Shown here: in pieces, positions 1-7,478 of the stretch | Layout of the letters: each line of letters opens with the position of its first letter | Position numbering within the stretch: the first letter of the stretch is position 1 | From: Tessaracoccus sp. | GTDB taxonomy: Bacteria; Actinomycetota; Actinomycetes; Propionibacteriales; Propionibacteriaceae | DNA: 64,000 bases | Direction of reading: 5' to 3' | Assembly (NCBI RefSeq): GCF_016714275.1 | Contig: NZ_JADJNP010000001.1 | Coordinates: 434,001-498,000 of the forward strand | Made by a program: the position numbers and the translations under genes | The notes under the pieces: model-generated | Told to the model about the DNA's origin: nothing | Seen by the model: only the letters and a program-made list of their open reading frames with translations | Database searches by the model: none

Positions 1-93
1 GATAGCACGGCTGTTGGCGCCTGCCGTCAACGCACGCAACCATTGGTTTCTTGGCAGGATAACGGCACCGTCGTGGTCGTCCGCAAGCGCTGA
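1..93 (+). CDS. C-terminal tail of an upstream gene (partial)
   Basis: The first forward frame is open from the window edge to a TGA at 91-93 and would encode the last 30 residues of a protein ending in VVVVRKR. No start codon or domain is visible, so the product cannot be named. It is listed because the frame is open to the edge and the downstream promoter lies just after it. It could also be non-coding sequence that happens to be open. Confidence 0.35.
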   Translation, partial: DSTAVGACRQRTQPLVSWQDNGTVVVVRKR

Positions 94-128
94 CCGCCGG
101 TTGCCCTGCGGGCGTCCGGAAGCCGGAC

Positions 129-144
129 TAGGGTGGGGAGCGTG
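129..144 (+). promoter_or_regulatory. Putative leaderless promoter of the peroxidase gene
   Basis: A TAGGGT hexamer at 129-134 is followed after 7 nt by the GTG at 142. There is no properly spaced Shine-Dalgarno sequence. This layout, a -10 box 6-8 nt before the start codon, recurs at many genes of this window and is the usual signature of leaderless transcripts in actinobacteria. It favours GTG 142 over the in-frame GTG at 133, which lies inside the box. Confidence 0.5.
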
Positions 145-1164
145 ACGCGTCCCCAGGCCATCCTTCATCCGCTGCCCGCGGCGGCGCTGTTTCTCGTGCT
201 CACCGTGCGGCAAGGCGGCGAGGACGTGACCCGCGGTCTGCTCGCCGACGTGCCCGCGCTGCGCCGCGCCGTCGGCTTCCGGGTCCCGAACGACCGGCTA
301 GAGATCGTCGTCGGCGTCGGTTCGGACGCTTGGGGGCGCCTGTTCTCCGGGCCGCGGCCGGCCGGGCTGCACCCCTTCATGCCGCTGGACGGCGGACGCC
401 ACTCCGCGCCGTCGACCCCGGGCGACCTGCTGTTCCACATCCGCGCGGCAACCCCCGGGCCCTGCTTCGAGCTGGGCCGCGTCATCATGGACCGGCTGCG
501 TAGCGCTGCCGACGTCGTCGACGAGACGCACGGCTTCCGCTACTTCGAGCAGCGCGACCTCCTCGGCTTCGTCGACGGAACCGAGAACCCTGAGGAGGAC
601 GAGGCCGCGGAGGCCGCGCTCGTCGGCGGCGAGGACCCCGCGTTCGCGGGCGGCAGCTACGTCGTCGTGCAGAAGTACCTGCACGACATGTCGGCGTGGA
701 ACGCGCTGAGCGTCGGCGAGCAGGAACGCGTCATCGGCCGCACGAAGATGGAAGACATCGAGATGCCCGACGACGTCAAACCTGCCAACTCGCACATCGC
801 GCTGAACGACCTGCCCGAGGCCGACGACGGAAGGGCGCGCGAGATCCTGCGCTCGAACATGCCGTTCGGCGAGCTGGGAACCGACGAGTTCGGCACCTAC
901 TTCATCGGCTACGCAGGACACCCGGAGGACATCGAACTCATGCTCGAGAACATGTTCATCGGCTTCCCGCCCGGCAACACCGACCGCATCCTCGACTTCT
1001 CGACCGCCGTCACCGGCTCGATGTTCTACTGCCCCACCGTCGACTTCCTGGAGGACCAACCGCCCTCCCCCAGCCTCGTCGGCGAGCCCGCTGCCCCTGA
1101 ACCCACTCCCGCCGTGCCGGACGGCTCGCTCGGCATCGGCGCACTCGGAAGGAACCCCTCATGA
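142..1164 (+). CDS. dypB: DyP-type (class B) heme peroxidase, encapsulin cargo
   Basis: Dye-decolourising peroxidase of about 340 residues that oxidises organic substrates with hydrogen peroxide. Visible family marks are the GFVDGTENP distal-pocket motif, NSHIALND with the proximal heme histidine, and LRSNMPF carrying the distal arginine. The extreme C-terminus reads DGSLGIGALGR, which matches the known encapsulin cargo-loading peptide. The stop codon overlaps the ATG of the encapsulin gene (ATGA), so the two are translationally coupled. By family knowledge the enzyme is packed inside the encapsulin shell in the cytoplasm. The start was placed at GTG 142 because of the promoter box upstream. 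Confidence 0.93.
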   Translation: MTRPQAILHPLPAAALFLVLTVRQGGEDVTRGLLADVPALRRAVGFRVPNDRLEIVVGVGSDAWGRLFSGPRPAGLHPFMPLDGGRHSAPSTPGDLLFHIRAATPGPCFELGRVIMDRLRSAADVVDETHGFRYFEQRDLLGFVDGTENPEEDEAAEAALVGGEDPAFAGGSYVVVQKYLHDMSAWNALSVGEQERVIGRTKMEDIEMPDDVKPANSHIALNDLPEADDGRAREILRSNMPFGELGTDEFGTYFIGYAGHPEDIELMLENMFIGFPPGNTDRILDFSTAVTGSMFYCPTVDFLEDQPPSPSLVGEPAAPEPTPAVPDGSLGIGALGRNPS

Positions 1165-1961
1165 ACAACCTGCATCGCAATCTGGCCCCCATCTCGGACG
1201 CCGCGTGGGCGGACATCGAGGAAGAGGCGAAGCGCACGTTCCAGCGCAACATCGCGGGGCGCCGGGTCGTCGACGTGTCCGGCCCGCACGGCAACGACTT
1301 CGCCGCCGTCGGCCTCGGCCGGCTGCACGAGATCGACGAGCCGGACCACGGCGTCGAGTCGCACGTCTTCCGTTCGAAGCCCGTCGTCCAGCTGCGCGTG
1401 CCGTTCACCCTCTCGCGCGAGGAGATCGACGGCGTGGAGCGCGGCAGCAAGGACGCCGACTGGGATCCGCTGAAGGACGCGGCGCAGCGCATCGCGTTCG
1501 CCGAGGACCGGGCCATCCTCGATGGCTACGCCGCGGCCGCCATCGACGGCATCCGTCCCGCGTCGTCGAACCTCCCGATCGCCGTTCCCTCAGATGTCGA
1601 CGACGTGCCGGAGGCCGTCTCGCAGGCCGTTTCCGAGCTGCGCCTCGCCGGCGTCGAGGGCCCCTACACCGTCCTCCTCGGCGCCGAGCTGTACACGCTG
1701 ATCAGCGAGACCTCGAACCACGGCCTCCCGCTGATGGCACACCTCGCACGCATCGTCGACGGGGACATCATCTGGGCGCCTGCCATCGAGGGCGCCGTCG
1801 TGCTGACCACCCGCGGCGGCGACTACGAGCTGCACCTTGGCCAGGACCTGTCGATCGGCTACCTGTCGCACGACGCCGAGTCCGTCCAGCTGTACTTCCA
1901 GGAGTCGTTCACGTTCCTCGCCAACACCGCCGAGGCTGCGGTCGCGCTCACCGCTTCCTGA
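1161..1961 (+). CDS. enc: Encapsulin shell protein (linocin M18 / HK97-fold)
   Basis: A 266-residue protein with the sequence character of family 1 encapsulins. The N-terminus (MNNLHRNLAPISDAAW) and a central GPYTVLLGAELYTLI segment are typical, as is the C-terminal SFTFLANTAEAAVAL. It self-assembles into an icosahedral nanocompartment that takes up proteins bearing the C-terminal targeting peptide, here the preceding DyP. The length equals that of known small-shell encapsulins, often T=1. It overlaps dypB by 4 nt and the pair is a two-gene operon. Older annotations call this family a bacteriocin (linocin); the coupled DyP cargo makes the compartment role far more likely. Confidence 0.95.
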   Translation: MNNLHRNLAPISDAAWADIEEEAKRTFQRNIAGRRVVDVSGPHGNDFAAVGLGRLHEIDEPDHGVESHVFRSKPVVQLRVPFTLSREEIDGVERGSKDADWDPLKDAAQRIAFAEDRAILDGYAAAAIDGIRPASSNLPIAVPSDVDDVPEAVSQAVSELRLAGVEGPYTVLLGAELYTLISETSNHGLPLMAHLARIVDGDIIWAPAIEGAVVLTTRGGDYELHLGQDLSIGYLSHDAESVQLYFQESFTFLANTAEAAVALTAS

Positions 1962-2028
1962 TCGGGGTGCTGGTCTTCCGTGGACGGCCAGCACCACCGG
2001 CGCCACTCAACCGACCCTCGCTGTCGCC

Positions 2029-2059
2029 GGTTTTGGCGCTACGCAGGCTGAAAACGTTC
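2029..2059. repeat. Solo copy of the dispersed 14-bp intergenic repeat
   Basis: Between the convergent encapsulin and toxin genes lies GGCTGAAAACGTTC at 2046-2059, preceded by GGTTTTGGCGCTACGCA. The same arrangement, a GTTTGG-like stretch followed by GGCTG-N4-CGTYM, occurs at 5553, 5594 and 29846. No reverse-orientation partner is seen at the expected 61-bp offset, so this looks like a solitary or decayed left half. Confidence 0.6.
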
Positions 2060-2090
2060 GGTCACCCCTCGATCCGGGATTAGCCCGCCA

Positions 2091-2477
2091 CTACAGGACG
2101 TGCACCCCGGGGACGGCCTCCGCCAGCCGCCGGTCGCGGGTCCACAACGGCACACCCAGCATGTCTGCCAGCGCCGCGTAAGCGGCATCGTAGGCTGTGA
2201 CCCGATGACGCAGCCGCCAAACCTCTTGCGCCATCGGCCCGAGCGACGCGCGCCGGATCCTGAGGTCGAAGAAGTCGTCGACGGCGTCCCAGGCCCGCTG
2301 TTCGCTCACGTGACCGCCCAGGGCGAGCCCGCGCAGCGCGCTCATCACCTCGTAGTCGATCAGCGACGGCGCGTGCATGTCTTTACTGAGGAGTTGCGCC
2401 CGCAGTTCCTTGCCGTCCGCGCCCACGAGCGCATCGACGATCACCGAGGTATCGACGACAATCGCCTCAGCATTCAC
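2091..2477 (-). CDS. vapC: PIN-domain ribonuclease toxin (VapC-like)
   Basis: A 128-residue PIN-fold protein. The N-terminal VVDTSVIVDAL contains the first catalytic aspartate, SLIDYEVMSALRG the conserved glutamate, and TAYDAAYAALAD the later acidic residue. Toxins of this family cleave specific tRNAs or rRNA and are held inactive by a small antitoxin. The GTG start lies 11 nt inside the end of the antitoxin gene, the usual order for vapBC. The frame is open further upstream, but that part has no PIN character and lies inside the antitoxin. Confidence 0.85.
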   Translation of the reverse strand: MNAEAIVVDTSVIVDALVGADGKELRAQLLSKDMHAPSLIDYEVMSALRGLALGGHVSEQRAWDAVDDFFDLRIRRASLGPMAQEVWRLRHRVTAYDAAYAALADMLGVPLWTRDRRLAEAVPGVHVL

Positions 2478-2694
2478 GGTCGCGCCGCACGATGTCGACG
2501 CTCGACAGGGACGCAACCTCGGACCGTCGGTCGATACGGCCGAAGACCTCGTCGAGCTGCGGCGTGGCCGCCTCCCGCTCAAGCAGGTCGCGGAGGTACG
2601 CGGTCAGCGACTGCCCGTTACGGGCTGCGCGCGAGGCGAGAACATCACGCGAGACGGGCGCAACCCCCCGAATCTGAATCAAAGTAGCTGTCAT
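2467..2694 (-). CDS. vapB: Antitoxin of a VapBC-type pair
   Basis: A 75-residue protein directly upstream of and overlapping the PIN toxin. Its N-terminal half (MTATLIQIRGVAP, then LASRAARNGQSLTAYLRDLLER) resembles the short ribbon-helix-helix antitoxins found with PIN toxins, where a beta strand is followed by two helices. The C-terminal part would wrap the toxin. By family analogy it binds its own promoter as an RHH dimer. The assignment rests on size, order and overlap as much as on sequence. Confidence 0.75.
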   Translation of the reverse strand: MTATLIQIRGVAPVSRDVLASRAARNGQSLTAYLRDLLEREAATPQLDEVFGRIDRRSEVASLSSVDIVRRDREC

Positions 2695-2785
2695 GCATCC
2701 ATTTTACATACTGTTGGGCGCGGTGCCGTGGTTCGCAGTACGGCATGGTTGGACCGGCAGCACCAGGACCTCGGAGGAAACACCC

Positions 2786-4258
2786 ATGGGCGACGACGAC
2801 ACCCGACCTACTCTGTCCGCGGCCGACACACCCGACCTCGAGCGGGCGTTCGAGGCTGCCGTCGCCACCGTGCTCGACTGCAACGTCGTGCCGGGCCGGG
2901 GCGCTCACGAGCCACGGCTGTACCTCCGCGCGGGAGGCGGCTACCCAGAGCCATGGACGCGGGATGCCGCGATCAATGCGCTCCAGGCGGGGGCGCCGCT
3001 GTGCCCCGACGTGGCGCGGGACACCCTCACCATGGTGTGCGACCACGACGACGACGGCGCGCCCATCATCGCGCGCGACAACCAGTGGTGGGACTCGATC
3101 ATCTGGGTCCTCGGAGCCTGGCGCTCCTACCTGGTGACCGGGGATGAGGACTTCCTCGAGACGGCTTTCGGCATCGGTGTCCGCTCGCTCGCCGGGCTCA
3201 GGGCGCGACGGTTCGATCCCCGGCGCGGACTCTTCGAGGGCCCCGCCGTCATGCAGGACGGCATCAGCGGCTACCCCGACGACCTCGTCGACGCCGCGCG
3301 CGCGTCCACCCACTCGTTCGTGCTCGACCATCCCGCGACGCACCGGATCGCCTGCCTCTCGACGAACCTCGTCTACCTCCGTGCCCATCGCGAACTGCTC
3401 GCCATGGCCGACGAGCTCGACCGCCTCGGGCGGCCCAGCGCCCGATCTGGGCCCCCGCGGCCCGGGTTCCGGTCGACGCCTTCGGCGCGTAGGGCCCTGA
3501 GTGACGACGCGGACGCGCTCGCGACCGCCATCGAGCGCACCTTCTGGGATCCGGTGCTGGGGCGCTATCGCTTCCTCAACTACCCCGATGGACGGGTCGA
3601 TGCCTCTCAGGAGGGCCTCGGGCTCGCGTTTGCCGCGCTCGCGGCCGACGACGAGCGCGCCGCCGCCGTCGTCACGGGCGCCCATCGGCAGCCGCGCGGC
3701 GTCGTCAACCTGTGGCCGCACGTCCAGGGTTACAGCGACGACCGACCGGGCCGCCACAACGCCCTGCTCTGGCCCATGGTGATGGGCTTCTGGGCCCAGG
3801 CGGTGGCCCGCACCCGCGACGAGGCCCTGTTCGGCCAGGCGCTGGGCGACATCGTCTCGCTCGTCGCCGGCAGCGGCTTCGACTTCTTCGAGACCTACGA
3901 CGCCGTCACCGGCGCGCCCCACGGCGGCTGGCAGACCGGGGCCGAGTGGGAGTCCCAGCGCGACCAGACGTGGTCGGCTACCGCCTACATCGGCGCCGTC
4001 GTCGAGGGCCTCATCGGCATCCGGTTCCTTCCCTGCGGGCTCGCGATCCAGCCCCTCGTGCCGCCCGGCACCGGGCCGGTCGCCCTCCGGAACCTGCGCT
4101 ACCGCCACGCTCTCCTCACGGTGGACATCCGCGGTCACGGCGCGACCATCTGGTCGATCAGGCGCGATGGCGTCCCCATCAACCCCGACGCCGTGGCCGT
4201 CCCCGCAGACGCGACCGGGCCGGTCACCGTCGAGATCGAACTGCGGCCTGAGCGTTAG
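2786..4258 (+). CDS. Six-hairpin glycosidase-like protein
   Basis: A 490-residue cytoplasmic protein without a signal peptide. Motifs such as GGYPEPWTRDAAINAL, DNQWWDSIIWVLGAW and GGWQTGAEWESQRDQTWSA, with repeated helical hairpins rich in Trp and acidic residues, point to the (alpha/alpha)6 barrel glycosidases (GH15/37/63-like clan). Candidate catalytic acids are in WTRD and near WESQRDQTWSA. The substrate cannot be read from the sequence; an alpha-glucoside or trehalose-like sugar is possible. ATG 2786 was chosen because GGAGG lies 9 nt before it; an earlier in-frame ATG at 2693 has no such site and overlaps the divergent antitoxin start. It stands alone, with repeats downstream. Confidence 0.65.
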   Translation: MGDDDTRPTLSAADTPDLERAFEAAVATVLDCNVVPGRGAHEPRLYLRAGGGYPEPWTRDAAINALQAGAPLCPDVARDTLTMVCDHDDDGAPIIARDNQWWDSIIWVLGAWRSYLVTGDEDFLETAFGIGVRSLAGLRARRFDPRRGLFEGPAVMQDGISGYPDDLVDAARASTHSFVLDHPATHRIACLSTNLVYLRAHRELLAMADELDRLGRPSARSGPPRPGFRSTPSARRALSDDADALATAIERTFWDPVLGRYRFLNYPDGRVDASQEGLGLAFAALAADDERAAAVVTGAHRQPRGVVNLWPHVQGYSDDRPGRHNALLWPMVMGFWAQAVARTRDEALFGQALGDIVSLVAGSGFDFFETYDAVTGAPHGGWQTGAEWESQRDQTWSATAYIGAVVEGLIGIRFLPCGLAIQPLVPPGTGPVALRNLRYRHALLTVDIRGHGATIWSIRRDGVPINPDAVAVPADATGPVTVEIELRPER

Positions 4259-4301
4259 CCAGGTCGATTCCGTTCGATTGCCCGGCAGTCCAGGGTTGCC
4301 C

Positions 4302-4410
4302 AGGCTGGATCCGTCAGGATGCTGACGTCCGTGACCTGGCTGACCGTCAGCGGCGTGGATCGGTGACGGATCCAACCTCGCTAGGGGTCGGCCACTGACG
4401 GACTCAACCT
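4302..4410. repeat. Palindromic intergenic repeat, locus A
   Basis: This 77-bp element (4302-4378) is bounded by inverted 15-bp arms, AGGCTGGATCCGTCA and TGACGGATCCAACCT, which differ from perfect pairing at one position. A further direct copy of the right arm, TGACGGACTCAACCT, sits at 4396-4410, 32 bp downstream. It lies between the convergent glycosidase and AbiEi-like genes. The rest of the 4259-4447 gap shows nothing else recognisable. The same 77-bp layout recurs at 5593-5669. Confidence 0.75.
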
Positions 4411-4447
4411 GAAACGTCGCGAGTAGGGGTTGCGTGTGTCCGGTGGC

Positions 4448-5407
4448 TCAGCCGGCGTGGCCGTTCGCGATGTCGACGGCGCGGCAGCCCGGGGAGCATT
4501 GCTTCATCCGCCCCCGCCAGCCACGGCGGCGGAGCGCGGCACCGACCTGCCCGGCGGTGTCGCACGGCGTGATGTGCACGTGGGGCCAGCGATAGCGCAG
4601 CGTGATCTCGTCGCGGGTGACGAGAACGTCGTTGTCGCGCATCACGTCGGCGTCCGTGGCGCGCCCCGGATGAGCGAGTTCACCGTCCAGCTCGACGCGC
4701 ACACGGAACCCTGGATACCAACAGTCCGAACGGATCCAACGCCCTCGGATCCTCTCCCACTTCTGGCGTACCGCTCGAGGAAGGCCGTGAGCGCGCTCGA
4801 CGCGTCGTCGGTACTCCAGCTCCAGGTGGGACTCGACGCCCTCATCGGTGACCTCGAGCAGCCGGAGCGCTAACTCGCGGTTCCGCACACGCGGGTAAGT
4901 GCTGAGCTGGGTGACGAAGGTGGTGGGGTTCAGCCGCGTCTGGATGGCAGCGATCAGGACGTCGAGAACTTCACCGTTGGTCGCGGCGTCATCGACGAGG
5001 TCGACGACGGTCTGCTCAAGTGAGGTGCGTTGCGGGGTACCGGTCCGCGTGCTCGGGACAGTGGGTCGGTGGATGGTGCACCGCGGGGTGGACCGCAGCC
5101 CGGCCGACTGGGGAACCGTGATGTCGAGGACCTCGGGGGGGTCCTTACGGAGGCCGTGAAGATACGCGGCGGTCTGGTGGGAGAACACACCGCGGCCCCC
5201 GACCCACTTCTGCACGCAGGCCAGGCGCTGCTCCCAGGACGGCACACCGGGAAACAGCAGGAACACCGCGGGGAACGGCCGCTGCCACTCGCCGGTCCGG
5301 ACACGGTTAGCGATCGTCCCGGAACTCACACCGACGGCGATCAGCTCGGTTCTCGTGGCGACGCCCCCGACGGCGCCCATCCACGCGGCAAACGCAGCTC
5401 TGTCCAT
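4448..5407 (-). CDS. AbiEi-like antitoxin-domain / DUF559-like protein
   Basis: A 319-residue protein. Residues 1-60 (GGVATRTELIAVGVSSGTIANRV) look like the winged-helix domain of type IV AbiEi-family antitoxins. Residues 75-110 (GVFSHQTAAYLHGL) are the usual following segment. The C-terminal 80 residues contain RVELDGELAHPGRATDADVMRDNDVL, reminiscent of the DUF559/Vsr-like nuclease fold. This architecture is common and often solitary in actinobacteria. No AbiEii nucleotidyltransferase toxin lies beside it, so a role in a toxin-antitoxin system is not shown. Intergenic repeats flank it on both sides. Confidence 0.7.
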   Translation of the reverse strand: MDRAAFAAWMGAVGGVATRTELIAVGVSSGTIANRVRTGEWQRPFPAVFLLFPGVPSWEQRLACVQKWVGGRGVFSHQTAAYLHGLRKDPPEVLDITVPQSAGLRSTPRCTIHRPTVPSTRTGTPQRTSLEQTVVDLVDDAATNGEVLDVLIAAIQTRLNPTTFVTQLSTYPRVRNRELALRLLEVTDEGVESHLELEYRRRVERAHGLPRAVRQKWERIRGRWIRSDCWYPGFRVRVELDGELAHPGRATDADVMRDNDVLVTRDEITLRYRWPHVHITPCDTAGQVGAALRRRGWRGRMKQCSPGCRAVDIANGHAG

Positions 5408-5518
5408 CCGACGATGGTGCCCGGCGCTCGCCGCGAGCGCTACCCCGATCGCGCGACCTGTGGATAACTCCAGCTGAAGGCTGGCTCAGGAGCTGCGCGC
5501 CAGCCACGCCGTCGCCCA

Positions 5519-5669
5519 GGCTGAAACATGCAGTCGCCCCTGGGATTGGCGAGGCTGAAAACGTTCAGCTGCTCAGCGGTTTGGGGTTACTCAGGCTGGA
5601 TCCGTCAGGATGCTGACATCCGGAACCTGGCTAACCCCGTGCAGCGGAGAACGGTGACGGACTCAACCT
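5519..5669. repeat. Palindromic intergenic repeat, locus B
   Basis: Two left words (GGCTGAAAACGTTC at 5553-5566 and GGCTGGATCCGTCA at 5594-5607) are followed by a right word (TGACGGACTCAACC at 5655-5668). A degenerate left word begins near 5519. The 5593-5669 part is 77 bp, the same length as locus A, and shares the inner GGATGCTGAC and CCTGGCT stretches. It occupies the gap between the AbiEi-like gene and the response regulator. No promoter for the downstream minus-strand genes is evident apart from these repeats. Confidence 0.75.
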
Positions 5670-5735
5670 CCGTGGCCTCTGCGCGTGACGGACTCAACCT
5701 CCGTGGCCTCTGCGCGTGACGGAATCAACCTCGCT
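5654..5735. repeat. 31-bp tandem repeat, about 2.6 copies
   Basis: The 31-bp unit beginning GTGACGGACTCAACCTCCGT occurs perfectly at 5654-5684 and 5685-5715. A third, partial and diverged copy (GTGACGGAATCAACCTCGCT) starts at 5716. It is a local amplification of the right arm of locus B. It ends 12 nt before the stop codon of the response regulator gene. Confidence 0.85.
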
Positions 5736-5746
5736 GCTCTTGTTGC

Positions 5747-6370
5747 TCACACCCAGCCGTTGTCGGTCGCCGTGAGGAGGGCCTCGGCGCGGTTGCGGGC
5801 GCCCAGCTTGCCGATGGCCGAGCTCAGGTAGTTGCGGACCGTGCCCTCCGACAGCGACACCGCCGCGGCGATCTCCTCGGTGCTCGCGCCGCCCGCGGAG
5901 GCGCCCAGCACCAGCGCCTCCTTCGCTGACAATGGCGTGGGACCGATCGACAGCGACGCTGCGGCCAGTTCCGGGTCGACGACGCGCAGCCCGCGCGCGG
6001 CCCGCCGGATCGCCTCGACCAACCGGTCCGCGGGCGTGTCCTTGACAAGGAACCCGACGGCGCCGGCCTCCAAGGCGCGACGAAGATACCCCGGGCGCCC
6101 GAACGTCGTCACGACGATGACCCGCGTCCCCGGCGACGCCTCGGCCACCGGCACGATGGCCTCAAGCCCGTCCTCGACGCCGAGCCCGCCGTCGGGCATC
6201 TGGACGTCGAGCAGCAGCACATCCGGCCGCTGCTCGCCGACGACGGCGATCGCCTCCGCGCAGGTACCCGCCTCGCCGATGACGGTGAGGTCGTCCTCGA
6301 GGTCGAGCATTGCCCGCAGCGCCGCGCGGATCAGCGCCTGATCCTCCGCGATGACGATCGTGGTTGTCAT
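5747..6370 (-). CDS. NarL/FixJ-family response regulator
   Basis: A 207-residue regulator. The receiver domain (residues 1-120) has the acidic pair near residues 9-10 (AEDQ), the phosphorylatable aspartate in LLLDVQMPDGG, and the lysine in GFLVKDTP. The C-terminal LuxR-type helix-turn-helix spans about 145-205 (LSAKEALVL, TEEIAAAVSLSEGTVRNYLS). Its ATG overlaps the end of the histidine kinase gene by 4 nt. It is the last gene of the operon ATPase-permease-kinase-regulator, so it probably controls the ABC transporter upstream, as in DesKR or LiaSR-like systems. Confidence 0.92.
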   Translation of the reverse strand: MTTTIVIAEDQALIRAALRAMLDLEDDLTVIGEAGTCAEAIAVVGEQRPDVLLLDVQMPDGGLGVEDGLEAIVPVAEASPGTRVIVVTTFGRPGYLRRALEAGAVGFLVKDTPADRLVEAIRRAARGLRVVDPELAAASLSIGPTPLSAKEALVLGASAGGASTEEIAAAVSLSEGTVRNYLSSAIGKLGARNRAEALLTATDNGWV

Positions 6371-7467
6371 ATCCTCGCCTCAATCACGGTTCCGGCCTCT
6401 CCTGACTCGACGCTCAACGTTCCGCCCGCCTCCTCGACGCGGCGGCGGAGGCCGTCGAGGCCCTCCCCCGCGGCGCCGGGCGCGATGCCGGCGCCGTCGT
6501 CGCGGATCCGGACCCAGCCCGGTCCGCACTCGACGGTGCAGGTGCTCGCCGCCGCGTGCCGGACGACGTTGGTGACCGCCTCTCGGACGGCATAGCCGAG
6601 CACCTCGGAGGCGTCGTCGTCGAGGTCCGGCACCGCCGCGGGGGTCCTTGCCTCGACGCCTGCGGCCACCAGAACGGAGCGGGCTGAGGCGATCTCGGAG
6701 GCGAGCCGCACATGCCGCATGCCGGAGGCGGTGGCACGGACGTCGGCGAGGGCCTGGCGGGCGACGGCGCCTAGCGAGGTGATCTCCGCCCGCGCCGCCT
6801 CGTCGTCACGGCCCACCAACCGGGCGGCCAGGTCCGCCTTGATCGCGACGGTGGTCAAAGAGTGGCCGAGAATGTCGTGCAGGTCGCGGCCGATGCGTTC
6901 GCGCTCCGCCGCGACGGCAAGCACAGCCGTGCGCTGCTCCGCCACCTCCGCCCGGCGCCGCGCGTGCTCGGCCTGCAGCGTCAGACCCACGGTGGAACCG
7001 ATGGTGGCGGCCATGATGGCCAGCACCATCCCGAAGATGTCGCCCTGCGCGAGCGACCACCCGCCCGCGGCCAGCGAGATCAGCACGATCACCAACCGAG
7101 CCTCCTGCCAGCGGATCAGCAGCGCGGCCGCGGTGGCCGGGAATGGCGCGAAGTAGGCGAACTTGGCCTCGCCGTCGGTGACGATCCCCAACGTCACGAT
7201 GAGCCCGATCAGTCCCGCAAGCCACAGCCAGCGGCGGGCCTCGCCGAGGTGCAGCACCCAGCTGGTGCCCAGCATGAACGTCCCGACGCCGAACATGAGC
7301 GCCGTGACCACCCACACGTGCGGGCTGTCGCGCAGGAAATAGATCGGGATGAAGAGGAACGCGAGCGACGGCAGCGTGTAGCCGGCGCCTTGGGCGAAGC
7401 CGCGACGCCACCCGGGCAGCTCGCAGGCCTCCGGCACGAACGCCGGTGCCGCGCGGTCGTCGATCAT
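6367..7467 (-). CDS. DesK/LiaS-type sensor histidine kinase
   Basis: A 366-residue membrane kinase. Residues 20-160 hold about five or six hydrophobic segments and form the sensor. The dimerisation and phosphoacceptor motif is ERERIGRDLHDILGHSL, with the histidine in LHDILGH, and the ATPase has DDGAGIAPGAAGEGLDGLRRRV. ATG 7467 follows a GGGAG sequence and lies 11 nt after the permease stop. It phosphorylates the response regulator encoded next to it. The lack of a large extracellular loop suggests it senses within the membrane or through the transporter. Confidence 0.9.
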   Translation of the reverse strand: MIDDRAAPAFVPEACELPGWRRGFAQGAGYTLPSLAFLFIPIYFLRDSPHVWVVTALMFGVGTFMLGTSWVLHLGEARRWLWLAGLIGLIVTLGIVTDGEAKFAYFAPFPATAAALLIRWQEARLVIVLISLAAGGWSLAQGDIFGMVLAIMAATIGSTVGLTLQAEHARRRAEVAEQRTAVLAVAAERERIGRDLHDILGHSLTTVAIKADLAARLVGRDDEAARAEITSLGAVARQALADVRATASGMRHVRLASEIASARSVLVAAGVEARTPAAVPDLDDDASEVLGYAVREAVTNVVRHAAASTCTVECGPGWVRIRDDGAGIAPGAAGEGLDGLRRRVEEAGGTLSVESGEAGTVIEARI

Positions 7468-7478
7468 CGCCCTCTCCC

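Noticed and set aside
1161..1961. Linocin-type bacteriocin
   Set aside because: The coupled DyP with a cargo tag points to an encapsulin compartment; the bacteriocin name is historical.
5654..5735. Possible CRISPR array
   Set aside because: The 31-bp units abut with no spacers, and there are no cas genes in the window.
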